NCBI GenBank assembly: GCA_964019135.1
Contig: OZ025263.1
Coordinates: forward strand, 37,736,133-37,800,132
Origin: Arenicola marina
Taxonomy: Eukaryota; Annelida; Polychaeta; Arenicolidae
Reading direction: 5' to 3'
DNA: 64,000 nt
Shown: positions 31,401 through 42,800 of the stretch, in pieces
How positions within the stretch are numbered: position 1 is the stretch's first letter
How the letters are laid out: the number at the start of each line of letters is the position of its first letter
Notes under the pieces: model-generated
What the model was told of the DNA's origin: nothing
The model's input: only the letters and a program-made list of their open reading frames with translations
Database searches by the model: none
Translations under genes and position numbers: made by a program

Positions 31401-34400
31401 TTCAGTCTACCTTCATGGCCTGATTCAATGTCCAATGCTCACTGTCCCAGACTAGTTCACTCCACCTTCATGGCCTCCTTCAATGTCCAATGCTCACTGT
31501 CCCAGACTAGTTCACTCTACCATCATGGCCTCATTCAATGTCCAATGATCACTGTCCCAGACTAGTTCACTCTACCATCATGGCCTCCTTCAATGTCCAA
31601 TGCTCACTGTCCGAGACTAGATCACTCTCCCTTCATGGCCTCATTCTATGTCCAATGCTCAGTCTCAGATTAGTCCACGCCACCTTCATGGCCTCATTCA
31701 ATGTCCAATGTCCACTCTCCCAGACTAGTCCACTCCACTTCCATGGCCCCCTTCAATGTCCAATGCTCACTGTCCCAGACTAGTTCACTCCACCTTGATG
31801 ACCTCATTCAATGTACAATGTTCACAGTCCCAGACTAGTCCACTCCACCTTCATGGCCTCCTTCAATGTCCAATGCTCACTGTCCCAGACTAGTTCACTC
31901 TACCATCATGGCCTCCTTCAATGTCCAATGCTCACTGTCCCAGGCTAGTTCACTCTACCTTAATGGCCTTCTTCAATGTCCATTGCTCACGGTCCCAGAC
32001 TAGTTCACTCCACCTTGATGGCCTCATTCAATGTCCAATGCTCACTGTCCCAGACTAGTTCACTCCACCTTGATGGCCTCATTCAATGTCCAATGCTCAC
32101 TGTCCCAGACTAGTTGGAGTGTCTACCTTCATGGCCTCATTCAATGTCTAATGCTCACTGTCCCAGACTAGTTCACTCCACCTTCATGGCCTCCTCCAAT
32201 GTCCAATGCTCACTGTCACACACTAGTTTACTCTACCTTCATGGCCTCATTCAATGTCCAATGCTCACTGTCCCAGACTAGTTCACTCCACCTTGATGGC
32301 CTCATTCAATGTCTAATGCTCACTGTCCCAGACTAGTTCAGTCTACCTTCATGGCCTCATTCAATGTCCAATGCTCACTGTCCCAGACTAGTTCAGTCTA
32401 CCTTCATAGCCTCATTCAATGTCCAATGCTCACTGTCCCAGACTAGTTCACTCCACCTTCATGGCCTCATTCAATGTCCAATGCTCACAGTCCCAGACTA
32501 GTTCACTCCACCTTCATGGCCTCCTTCAATGTCCAATGCTCACTCTCCCAGACTAGTTCACTCCACCTTCGTGGCCTCATTCAATGTCCAATGCTCACTG
32601 TCACAGACTAGTGAGCACACAGACTCCTTCAATGTCCAATGCTCACTGTCCTAGACTAGTTCAGTCTACCTTCATGGCCTGATTCAATGTCCAATGCTCA
32701 CTGTCCCAGACTAGTTCACTCCACCTTCATGGCCTCCTTCAATGTCCAATGCTCACTGTCCTAGACTAGTTCAGTCTACCTTCATGGCCTGATTCAATGT
32801 CCAATGCTCACTGTCCCAGACTAGTTCACTCCACCTTCACGGCCTCATTCAATGTCCAATGCTCACTGTCCCAGACTAGTTCACTCCACCTTCATGGTCT
32901 CATTCAATGTCCAATGCTCACTGTCCCAGACTAGTTCACTCCACCTTCATGGCCTCCTTCAATGTCCAATGCTCACTGTCCCAGACTAGTTTAGTCTACC
33001 TTCATGGCCTCATTCAATGTCCAGTGCTCAGTGTCCGAGACTAGTTTATTCTACCTTTATGGCCCCCTTTAATATCCAATGCTCACTGTCCCAGACTAGT
33101 TCACTCCACCTTGATGGCCTCCTTCAATGTCCAATGCTCACTGTCCCAGACTAGTTTAGTCTACCTTCATGGCCAGATTCAATGTCCAATGCTCACTGTC
33201 CCAGACTAGTTCACTCCACCTTCATGGCCTCATTCAATGTCCAATGCTCACTGTCCCAGACTAGTTCACTCCACCTTGATGGCCTCCTTCAATGTCCAAT
33301 GCTCACTGTCCCAGACTAGTTTAGTCTACCTTCATGGCCTCTTTCAATGTCCAATGCTCACTGTCCCAGACTAGTTCAGTCTACCTTCATGGCCAGATTC
33401 AATGTCCAATGCTCACTGTCCCAGACTAGTTCACTCCACCTTCATGGCCTCATTCAATGTCCAATGCTCACTGTCCCAGACTAGTTCAGTCTACCTTCAT
33501 GGCCAGATTCAATGTCCAATGCTCACTGTCCCAGACTAGTTCACTCCACCTTCATGGCCTCATTCAATGTCCAATGCTCACTGTCCCATACTAGTTTAGT
33601 CTACCTTCATGGCCTCATTCAGTGTCCAATGCTCATAGTCCCAGACTAGTTCACTCCACCTTCATGGTCTCCTTCAATGTCCAATGCTCACTGTACCAGA
33701 CTAGTTCACTCCACCTTCATGGCCTCCTACAAATGTCCAATGCTCACTGTCCCAGACTAGTTCACTCCACCTTCATGGCCTCCTTCAATGTCCAATGCTC
33801 ACTGTCCCAGACTAGTTCACTCCACCTTCATGGTCTCATTCAATGTCCAATGCTCACTGTCCCAGACTAGTTCACTCCACCTTCATGGCCTCCTTCAATG
33901 TCCAATGCTCACTGTCCCAGACTAGTTTAGTCTACCTTCATGGCCTCATTCAATGTCCAGTGCTCAGTGTCCCAGACTAGTTTAGTCTACCTTCATGGCC
34001 CCCTTTAATATCCAATGCTCACTGTCCCAGACTAGTTCACTCCACCTTGATGGCCTCCTTCAATGTCCAATGCTCTCTGTCCCAGACTAGTTTAGTCTAC
34101 CTTCATGGCCTCTTTCAATGTCCAATGCTCACTGTCCCAGACTAGTTCAGTCTACCTTCATGGCCAGATTCAATGTCCAATGCTCACTGTCCCAGACTAG
34201 TTCACTCCACCTTCATGGCCTCATTCAATGTCCAATGCTCACTGTCCAAGACTAGTTCACTCCACCTTGATGGCCTCCTTCAATGTCCAATGCTCACTGT
34301 CCCAGACTAGTTTAGTCTACCTTCATGGCCGCTTTCAATGTCCAATGCTCACTGTCCCAGACTAGTTCAGTCTACCTTCATGGCCAGATTCAATGTCCAA

Positions 34401-36350
34401 TGCTCACTGTCCCAGACTAGTTCACTCCACCTTCATGGCCTCATTCAATGTCCAATGCTCATAGTCCCAGACTAGTTCACTCCACCTTCATGGCCTCTTT
34501 CAATGTCCAATGCACACTGTCCCAGACTAGTTCACTCCACCTTCATGGCCTCATTCAATGTCCAATGCTCACTTTCCCATACTAGTTTAGTCTACCTTCA
34601 TGGCCTCATTCAATGTCCAATGCTCATAGTCCCAGACTAGTTCACTCCACCTTCATGGCCTCCTTCAATGTCCAATGCTCACTGTCCCAGACTAGTTCAC
34701 TCCACCTTCATGGCCTCCTACAAATGTCCAATGCTCACTGTCCCAGACTAGTTCACTCCACCTTCATGGCCTCCTTCAATGTCCAATGCTCACTGTCCCA
34801 GACTAGTTCACTCCACCTTCATGGCCTCCTTCAATGTCCAATGCTCACTGTCCCAGACTAGTTCACTCCACCTTCATGGCCTCATTCAATGTCCAATGCT
34901 CACTGTCCCAGACTAGTTCACTCCACCTTGATGGCCTCATTCAATGTCTAATGCTCACTGTCCCAGACTAGTTCAGTCTACCTTCATGGCCTCATTCAAT
35001 GTCCAATGCTCACTGTCCCAGACTAGTTCAGTCTACCTTCATAGCCTCATTCAATGTCCAATGCTCACTGTCCCAGACTAGTTCACTCCACCTTCATGGC
35101 CTCATTCAATGTCCAATGCTCACAGTCCCAGACTAGTTCACTCCACCTTCATGGCCTCCTTCAATGTCCAATGCTCACTCTCCCAGACTAGTTCACTCCA
35201 CCTTCGTGGCCTCATTCAATGTCCAATGCTCACTGTCACAGACTAGTGAGCACACAGACTCCTTCAATGTCCAATGCTCACTGTCCTAGACTAGTTCAGT
35301 CTACCTTCATGGCCTGATTCAATGTCCAATGCTCACTGTCCCAGACTAGTTCACTCCACCTTCATGGCCTCCTTCAATGTCCAATGCTCACTGTCCCAGA
35401 CTAGTTCACTCTACCATCATGGCCTCATTCAATGTCCAATGATCACTGTCCCAGACTAGTTCACTCTACCATCATGGCCTCCTTCAATGTCCAATGCTCA
35501 CTGTCCGAGACTAGATCACTCTCCCTTCATGGCCTCATTCTATGTCCAATGCTCAGTCTCAGATTAGTCCACGCCACCTTCATGGCCTCATTCAATGTCC
35601 AATGTCCACTCTCCCAGACTAGTCCACTCCACTTCCATGGCCCCCTTCAATGTCCAATGCTCACTGTCCCAGACTAGTTCACTCCACCTTGATGACCTCA
35701 TTCAATGTACAATGTTCACAGTCCCAGACTAGTCCACTCCACCTTCATGGCCTCCTTCAATGTCCAATGCTCACTGTCCCAGACTAGTTCACTCTACCAT
35801 CATGGCCTCCTTCAATGTCCAATGCTCACTGTCCCAGGCTAGTTCACTCTACCTTAATGGCCTTCTTCAATGTCCATTGCTCACGGTCCCAGACTAGTTC
35901 ACTCCACCTTGATGGCCTCATTCAATGTCCAATGCTCACTGTCCCAGACTAGTTCACTCCACCTTGATGGCCTCATTCAATGTCCAATGCTCACTGTCCC
36001 AGACTAGTTGGAGTGTCTACCTTCATGGCCTCATTCAATGTCTAATGCTCACTGTCCCAGACTAGTTCACTCCACCTTCATGGCCTCCTCCAATGTCCAA
36101 TGCTCACTGTCACACACTAGTTTACTCTACCTTCATGGCCTCATTCAATGTCCAATGCTCACTGTCCCAGACTAGTTCACTCCACCTTGATGGCCTCATT
36201 CAATGTCTAATGCTCACTGTCCCAGACTAGTTCAGTCTACCTTCATGGCCTCATTCAATGTCCAATGCTCACTGTCCCAGACTAGTTCAGTCTACCTTCA
36301 TAGCCTCATTCAATGTCCAATGCTCACTGTCCCAGACTAGTTCACTCCAC
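19150..36350. repeat. 8.7-kb higher-order duplication, two copies
   Basis: Variant anchors recur at 8,676 bp (19345/28021, 20567/29243, 21603/30279, 22862/31538) and then at 8,621 bp (25001/33622, 25992/34613, 26811/35432), so one 55-bp unit was lost midway. The second copy keeps, near 27750-27900, the 109-bp segment found in the first 5.2-kb copy but missing in the third. It is therefore not a simple copy of its immediate left neighbour. Ends are approximate. Confidence 0.78.
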
Positions 36351-38590
36351 CTTCATGGCCTCATTCAATGTCCAATGCTCACAGTCCCAGACTAGTTCAC
36401 TCCACCTTCATGGCCTCCTTCAATGTCCAATGCTCACTCTCCCAGACTAGTTCACTCCACCTTCGTGGCCTCATTCAATGTCCAATGCTCACTGTCACAG
36501 ACTAGTGAGCACACAGACTCCTTCAATGTCCAATGCTCACTGTCCTAGACTAGTTCAGTCTACCTTCATGGCCTGATTCAATGTCCAATGCTCACTGTCC
36601 CAGACTAGTTCACTCCACCTTCATGGCCTCCTTCAATGTCCAATGCTCACTGTCCTAGACTAGTTCAGTCTACCTTCATGGCCTGATTCAATGTCCAATG
36701 CTCACTGTCCCAGACTAGTTCACTCCACCTTCACGGCCTCATTCAATGTCCAATGCTCACTGTCCCAGACTAGTTCACTCCACCTTCATGGTCTCATTCA
36801 ATGTCCAATGCTCACTGTCCCAGACTAGTTCACTCCACCTTCATGGCCTCCTTCAATGTCCAATGCTCACTGTCCCAGACTAGTTTAGTCTACCTTCATG
36901 GCCTCATTCAATGTCCAGTGCTCAGTGTCCGAGACTAGTTTATTCTACCTTCATGGCCCCCTTTAATATCCAATGCTCACTGTCCCAGACTAGTTCACTC
37001 CACCTTGATGGCCTCCTTCAATGTCCAATGCTCACTGTCCCAGACTAGTTTAGTCTACCTTCATGGCCAGATTCAATGTCCAATGCTCACTGTCCCAGAC
37101 TAGTTCAGTCTACCTTCATGGCCAGATTCAATGTCCAATGCTCACTGTCCCAGACTAGTTCACTCCACCTTCATGGCCTCATTCAATGTCCAATGCTCAC
37201 TGTCCCAGACTAGTTCACTCCACCTTGATGGCCTCCTTCAATGTCCAATGCTCACTGTCCCAGACTAGTTTAGTCTACCTTCATGGCCTCTTTCAATGTC
37301 CAATGCTCACTGTCCCAGACTAGTTCAGTCTACCTTCATGGCCAGATTCAATGTCCAATGCTCACTGTCCCAGACTAGTTCACTCCACCTTCATGGCCTC
37401 ATTCAATGTCCAATGCTCATAGTCCCAGACTAGTTCACTCCACCTTCATGGCCTCTTTCAATGTCCAATGCTCACTGTCCCAGACTAGTTCACTCCACCT
37501 TCATGGCCTCATTCAATGTCCAATGCTCACTGTCCCATACTAGTTTAGTCTACCTTCATGGCCTCATTCAGTGTCCAATGCTCATAGTCCCAGACTAGTT
37601 CACTCCACCTTCATGGCCTCCTTCAATGTCCAATGCTCACTGTACCAGACTAGTTCACTCCACCTTCATGGCCTCCTACAAATGTCCAATGCTCACTGTC
37701 CCAGACTAGTTCACTCCACCTTCATGGCCTCATTCAATGTCCAATGCTCACTGTCCCAGACTAGTTCACTCCACCTTCATGGTCTCATTCAATGTCCAAT
37801 GCTCACTGTCCCAGACTAGTTCACTCCACCTTCATGGCCTCCTTCAATGTCCAATGCTCACTGTCCCAGACTAGTTTAGTCTACCTTCATGGCCTCATTC
37901 AATGTCCAGTGCTCAGTGTCCCAGACTAGTTTAGTCTACCTTCATGGCCCCCTTTAATATCCAATGCTCACTGTCCCAGACTAGTTCACTCCACCTTGAT
38001 GGCCTCCTTCAATGTCCAATGCTCTCTGTCCCAGACTAGTTTAGTCTACCTTCATGGCCTCTTTCAATGTCCAATGCTCACTGTCCCAGACTAGTTCAGT
38101 CTACCTTCATGGCCAGATTCAATGTCCAATGCTCACTGTCCCAGACTAGTTCACTCCACCTTCATGGCCTCATTCAATGTCCAATGCTCACTGTCCAAGA
38201 CTAGTTCACTCCACCTTGATGGCCTCCTTCAATGTCCAATGCTCACTGTCCCAGACTAGTTTAGTCTACCTTCATGGCCGCTTTCAATGTCCAATGCTCA
38301 CTGTCCCATACTAGTTTAGTCTACCTTCATGGCCTCATTCAATGTCCAATGCTCATAGTCCCAGACTAGTTCACTCCACCTTCATGGCCTCCTTCAATGT
38401 CCAATGCTCACTGTCCCAGACTAGTTCACTCCACCTTCATGGCCTCCTACAAATGTCCAATGCTCACTGTCCCAGACTAGTTCACTCCACCTTCATGGCC
38501 TCCTTCAATGTCCAATGCTCACTGTCCCAGACTAGTTCACTCCACCTTCATGGCCTCCTTCAATGTCCAATGCTCACTGTCCCAGACTAG
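22440..38590. repeat. 3.9-kb higher-order repeat in the 55-bp array
   Basis: Anchors recur at 3,949 bp (22862/26811, 33622/37571) and at 3,894 bp (31538/35432), a difference of one unit. The block includes an 82-codon look-alike ORF in which GGCCTCCTACAAATGTCC adds one base and fuses two frames (25001, 25992, 33622, 34613, 37571, 38342). It is nested within the 8.7-kb duplication. Confidence 0.75.
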
Positions 38591-38829
38591 TTCACTCCAC
38601 CTTCATGGCCTCCTTCAATGTCCAATGCTCACTGTCCCAGACTAGTTCACTCCACCTCCATGGCCTCATTCAATGTCCAATGCTCACTGTCCCAGACTAG
38701 TTCACTCCACCTTCATGGCCTCCTTCAATGTCCAATGTTCACTGTCCCATACTAGTTTAGTCTACCTTCATGGCCGCTTTCAATGTCCAATGCTCACTGT
38801 CCCAGACTAGTTCACTCCACCTTCATGGC

Positions 38830-39806
38830 CTCTTTCAATGTCCAATGCTCACTGTCCCAGACTAGTTCACTCCACCTTCATGGCCTCATTCAATGTCCAA
38901 TGCTCACTGTCCCAGACTAGTTCACTCCACCTTCATGGCCTCCTTCAATGTCCAGAACTCACTGTCCAGACTAGTTCACTCCACTTTAATGGCATCCTTC
39001 AATGTCCAATGCTCACTGTCCCATACTAGTTTAGCCTACCTTCATGGCCTCTTTCAATGTCCAATGCTCACTGTCCCAGACTAGTTCACTCCACCTTCAT
39101 GGCCTCTTTCAATGTCCAATGCTCACTGTCCCAGACTACTTCACTCCACCTTCATGGCCTCATTCAATGTCCAATGCTCACTGTCCCAGACTAGTTCACT
39201 CTACCTTCATGGCCTCATTCAATGTCCAATGCTCACTGTCCCATACTAGTTTAGCCTACCTTCATGGCCTCTTTCAATGTCCAATGCTCACTGTCCCAGA
39301 CTAGTTCACTCCACCTTCATGGCCTCTTTCAATGTCCAATGCTCACTGTCCCAGACTACTTCACTCCACCTTCATGGCCTCATTCAATGTCCAATGCTCA
39401 CTGTCCCAGACTAGTTCACTCCACCTTCATGGCCTCTTTCAATGTCCAATGCTCACTGTCCCAGACTAGTTCACTCCACCTTCATGGCCTCATTCAATGT
39501 CCAATGCTCACTGTCCCAGACTAGTTCACTCCACCTTCATGGCCTCCTTCAATGTCCAGAACTCACTGTCCAGACTAGTTCACTCCACTTTAATGGCATC
39601 CTTCAATGTCCAATGCTCACTGTCCCATACTAGTTTAGCCTACCTTCATGGCCTCTTTCAATGTCCAATGCTCACTGTCCCAGACTAGTTCACTCCACCT
39701 TCATGGCCTCTTTCAATGTCCAATGCTCACTGTCCCAGACTACTTCACTCCACCTTCATGGCCTCATTCAATGTCCAATGCTCACTGTCCCAGACTAGTT
39801 CACTCT
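38830..39806. repeat. 604-bp and 220-bp duplications at the exon-proximal end
   Basis: Anchors at 38838/39442, 38893/39497 and 39044/39648 are 604 bp apart. Inside, a 220-bp (four-unit) block repeats at 39044/39264. The units here share the rare TTTAGCCTACC and AGACTACTTC variants that are not seen elsewhere in the array. This suggests the newest expansions lie next to exon E. Confidence 0.8.
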
Positions 39807-39808
39807 AC

Positions 39809-39875
39809 CTTCATGGCTAGCTTGCATGACTTCTGCAGTTTGTCGACGAGGTCCGCGTGTTGCTCGGGTCCTCCC
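39809..39875 (-). CDS. AARSD1: AARSD1 exon E: HADLVDKLQKS helix; source of the 55-bp array
   Basis: This 67-bp exon has one base finishing Lys, then 22 codons. The acceptor is tctag (AG at 39877-39876) and the donor is AAG|gtagag (GT at 39808-39807). The peptide begins GGPEQHADLVDKLQKS and ends CKLAMK, matching the family helix with KKLQNSTK in human (recalled). The acceptor has a weak pyrimidine tract, but the phase (AA+G) and the alignment both support it. The last nine bases (codons for A, M, K) plus the donor are reiterated in every unit of the 55-bp array that begins here. Read-through would give K-V-E-stop. Confidence 0.87.
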
Positions 39876-42800
39876 CTAGACGAGACATAGTTCGGCGCTT
39901 AGTGTGTGTAATGTAGTATTGCATTCATATGGGTTTCTGACCAATAGTACATAATACAAGACCAGAATATCAAAGAGAAAACTTGCAATTTAACCATAAT
40001 TGATCATCCACATTATATCGATAGAGTAGGTCCAAGAGTGAATTTCAGTTATCAAAAGAGTATGGAAGTTGCATACATTTTTAATATATTTTTCCCATCC
40101 ATTCTAATTTTGTCTATACCTTTGCGATGCATGGCCTTTGGCAATAGTCAAGATGCAGTGTATACGCAGTGCTATACATATAGTAATCACTGATGCGTAT
40201 TTTAATGTGCATACAAATGGTTTGATATAATCTAGTGTATTTTTGGCCAAATGCTCACCAACAATGTTTTGCTCTTTTAGAAGAAAAATATCACCTATTA
40301 AATTTGCTGCTTCTTCAGCCATATTTGAGACACATTTGAGAACAAACAGAATTACTAAGAAGATTTACTTCAAGAAGCCTGTGAGCACCCGCTCCCGCTG
40401 GAGGCACTCGCCCAGGTGCGACAAGACCCGGTCTCCGGCCACGAACACCAAGTTGGCCTTTCCCTTTTTGCCCTTGTCCACAGCCAGCAGCTTCACGCAC
40501 TGGGGAAGAAAACAGGCGCTTTGCAGAACTGCTTTTGTCTTCACGATGTGTAACTGTACGAATATTAGTTTACCTTACGCACTTTAGTATTGTACCACGC
40601 AACAACAAAACATTTCTCATCAAAGGGGTCAAAGACTTTTATACAACAATCGATTACGTATTTGTAAACTATGGCCCACAATATGAGCCACTCTAAGCAA
40701 TTGTTCCAGCGTCAGCAGCGAGAATACACATAAACCTTAATCTAATCCCTACCTGCAGATGAGCCAGATTGGATACGTGAGTGCCACAGCACATGTTACA
40801 CTCAATGTCCTGGATGGTGACCACTCTAACGGGACCCACATGGTCGTCCGGCAACCCACGCGTCCGCACCTAAGCCAAAGACAACCAGAGCTCAGCACCG
40901 GATACCAAAGTCATGTGCACAGTTTACACGTCGTGTGGGGTCAAACGAGAGGGTCAACGCAGGATGGGGTGACATACCGCACCTCACCCAGCCCGGGGTC
41001 ATCGACGGCGTCGTACAGACTGATGGACAGGCCCTGTCTGATCCGTCCGATGACCCACCTCACCCAGCCCGGGGTCATCGACGGCGTCGTACAGACTGAT
41101 GGACAGGCCCTGTCTGATCCGTCCGATGACCCACCTCACCCAGCCCGGGGTCATCGACGGCGTCGTACAGACTGGGGTAGACAGACAGGCCCTGTCTGAT
41201 CCGTCCGATGACCCACCTCACCCAGCCAGGGGTCGTCGACGGCGTCGTACAGACTGATGGACAGGCCCTGTCTGATCCGTCCGATGACCCACCTCACCCA
41301 GCCCGGGGTCATCGACGGCGTCGTACAGACTGATGGACAGGCCCTGTCTGATCCGTCCGATGACCCACCTCACCCAGCCCGGGGTCATCGACGGCGTCGT
41401 ACAGACTGGGGTACACAGACAGGCCCTGTCTGATCCGTCCAATGACCCACCTCACCCAGCCCGGGGTCGTCGACGGCGTCGTACAGACTGGGGTACACAG
41501 ACAGGCCCTGTCTGATCCGTCCAGTGACCAACCTCACTCAGCCCGGGGTCATCGACGCCGTCGTACAGACTAGGGTACACAGACAGGCCCTGTCTGATCC
41601 GTCCGATGACCCACCTCACTCAGCCCGGGGTCATCGACGCCGTCGTACAGACTAGGGTACACAGACAGGCCCTGTCTGATCCGTCCGATGACCCACCTCA
41701 CTCAGCCCGGGGTCATCGACGCCGTCGTACAGACTAGGGTACACAGACAGGCCCTGTCTGATCCGTCCGATGACCCACCTCACTCAGCACGGGGTCATCG
41801 ACGCCGTCGTACAGACAAGGGTACACAGACAGGCCCTGTCTGATCCGTCCAGTGACCCACCTCACCCAGCCCGGGGTCATCGACGGCGTCGTACAGACTG
41901 ATGGACAGGCCCTGTCTGATCCGTCCGATGACCCACCTCACCGAGCCCGGGGTCATCGACGGCGTCGTACAGACTGGGGTACACAGACAGGCCCTGTCTG
42001 ATCCGTCCAATGACCCACCTCACCCAGCCCGGGGTCGTCGACGGCGTCGTACAGACTGGGGTACACAGACAGGCCCTGTCTGATCCGTCCAGTGACCAAC
42101 CTCACTCAGCCCGGGGTCATCGACGCCGTCGTACAGACTAGGGTACACAGACAGGCCCTGTCTGATCCGCTCATTGACCCACCTCACTCAGCCCGGGGTC
42201 ATCGACGCCGTCGTACAGACTAGGGTACACAGACAGGCCTTGTCTGATCCGCTCATTGAACCACCTCACTCAGCCCGGGGTCATCGACGCCGTCGTACAG
42301 ACTAGGGTACACAGACAGGCCCTGTCTGATCCGCTCATTGACCCACCTCACTCAGACCGGGGTCATCGACGCCGTCGTACAGACTGGGGTACACAGACAG
42401 GCCCTGTCTGATCCGTCCGATGACCCACCTCACTCAGCCCGGGGTCATCGACGCCGTCGTACAGACAGGGGTACACAGAGAGGCCCTGTCCGATCCGTCC
42501 AGTGACCCACCTCACTCAGCCCGGGGTCATCGACGCCGTCGTACAGACAGGGGTACACAGAGAGGCCCTGTCCGATCCGTCCAGTGACCCACCTCACTCA
42601 GCCCGGGGTCATCGACGCCGTCGTACAGACTGATGGACAGGCCCTGTCTGATCTGTCCAGTGACCCACCTCACTCAGCGCCGGGGTCATCGACGCCGTCG
42701 TACAGACTGGGGTAGACAGACAGGCCCTGCCTGATCCGCTCATTGACCCACCTCACTCAGCCCGGGGTCATCGACGCCGTCGTACAGACTGGGGTACACA

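Larger units (their letters stand above)
1..39817. repeat. 55-bp minisatellite (about 720 units) filling the intron after exon E
   Basis: The plus-strand unit has the core TTCAATGTCCAATGCTCACT, then GTCCCAGACTAGTTCACT, then CCACCTTCATGGCCTCA, 55 bp in all. It continues past the left window edge and stops exactly at exon E. On the minus strand each unit reads GCCATGAAG|GTGGAGTGAAC, a near copy of the exon E junction GCCATGAAG|GTAGAGTGAAC. Almost every unit has an ACTAGT hexamer. Because 55 is 3n+1, plus-strand reading rotates through three frames and stops at gactag, giving many look-alike ORFs of 61-86 codons. Common variants are TTTAGTCTACC, CATCATGG, a short unit with gagcacacagactcc, and an 81-codon block with ATTCTATGTCC. 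Confidence 0.97.

Noticed and set aside
1..39817. Dozens of MSNAHCPRLVHSTFMASFN-type small ORFs as a gene family
   Set aside because: Each is a chance open frame across three 55-bp units ending at gactag, on the strand opposite to the gene, with a frame change every unit.
41218..41442. Minus-strand ORF containing RIRQGLSISLYDAVDD, which looks like a further AARSD1 exon
   Set aside because: It is a diverged 82-bp array unit, a copy of the exon B tail. It lacks an acceptor and the upstream half of the exon.
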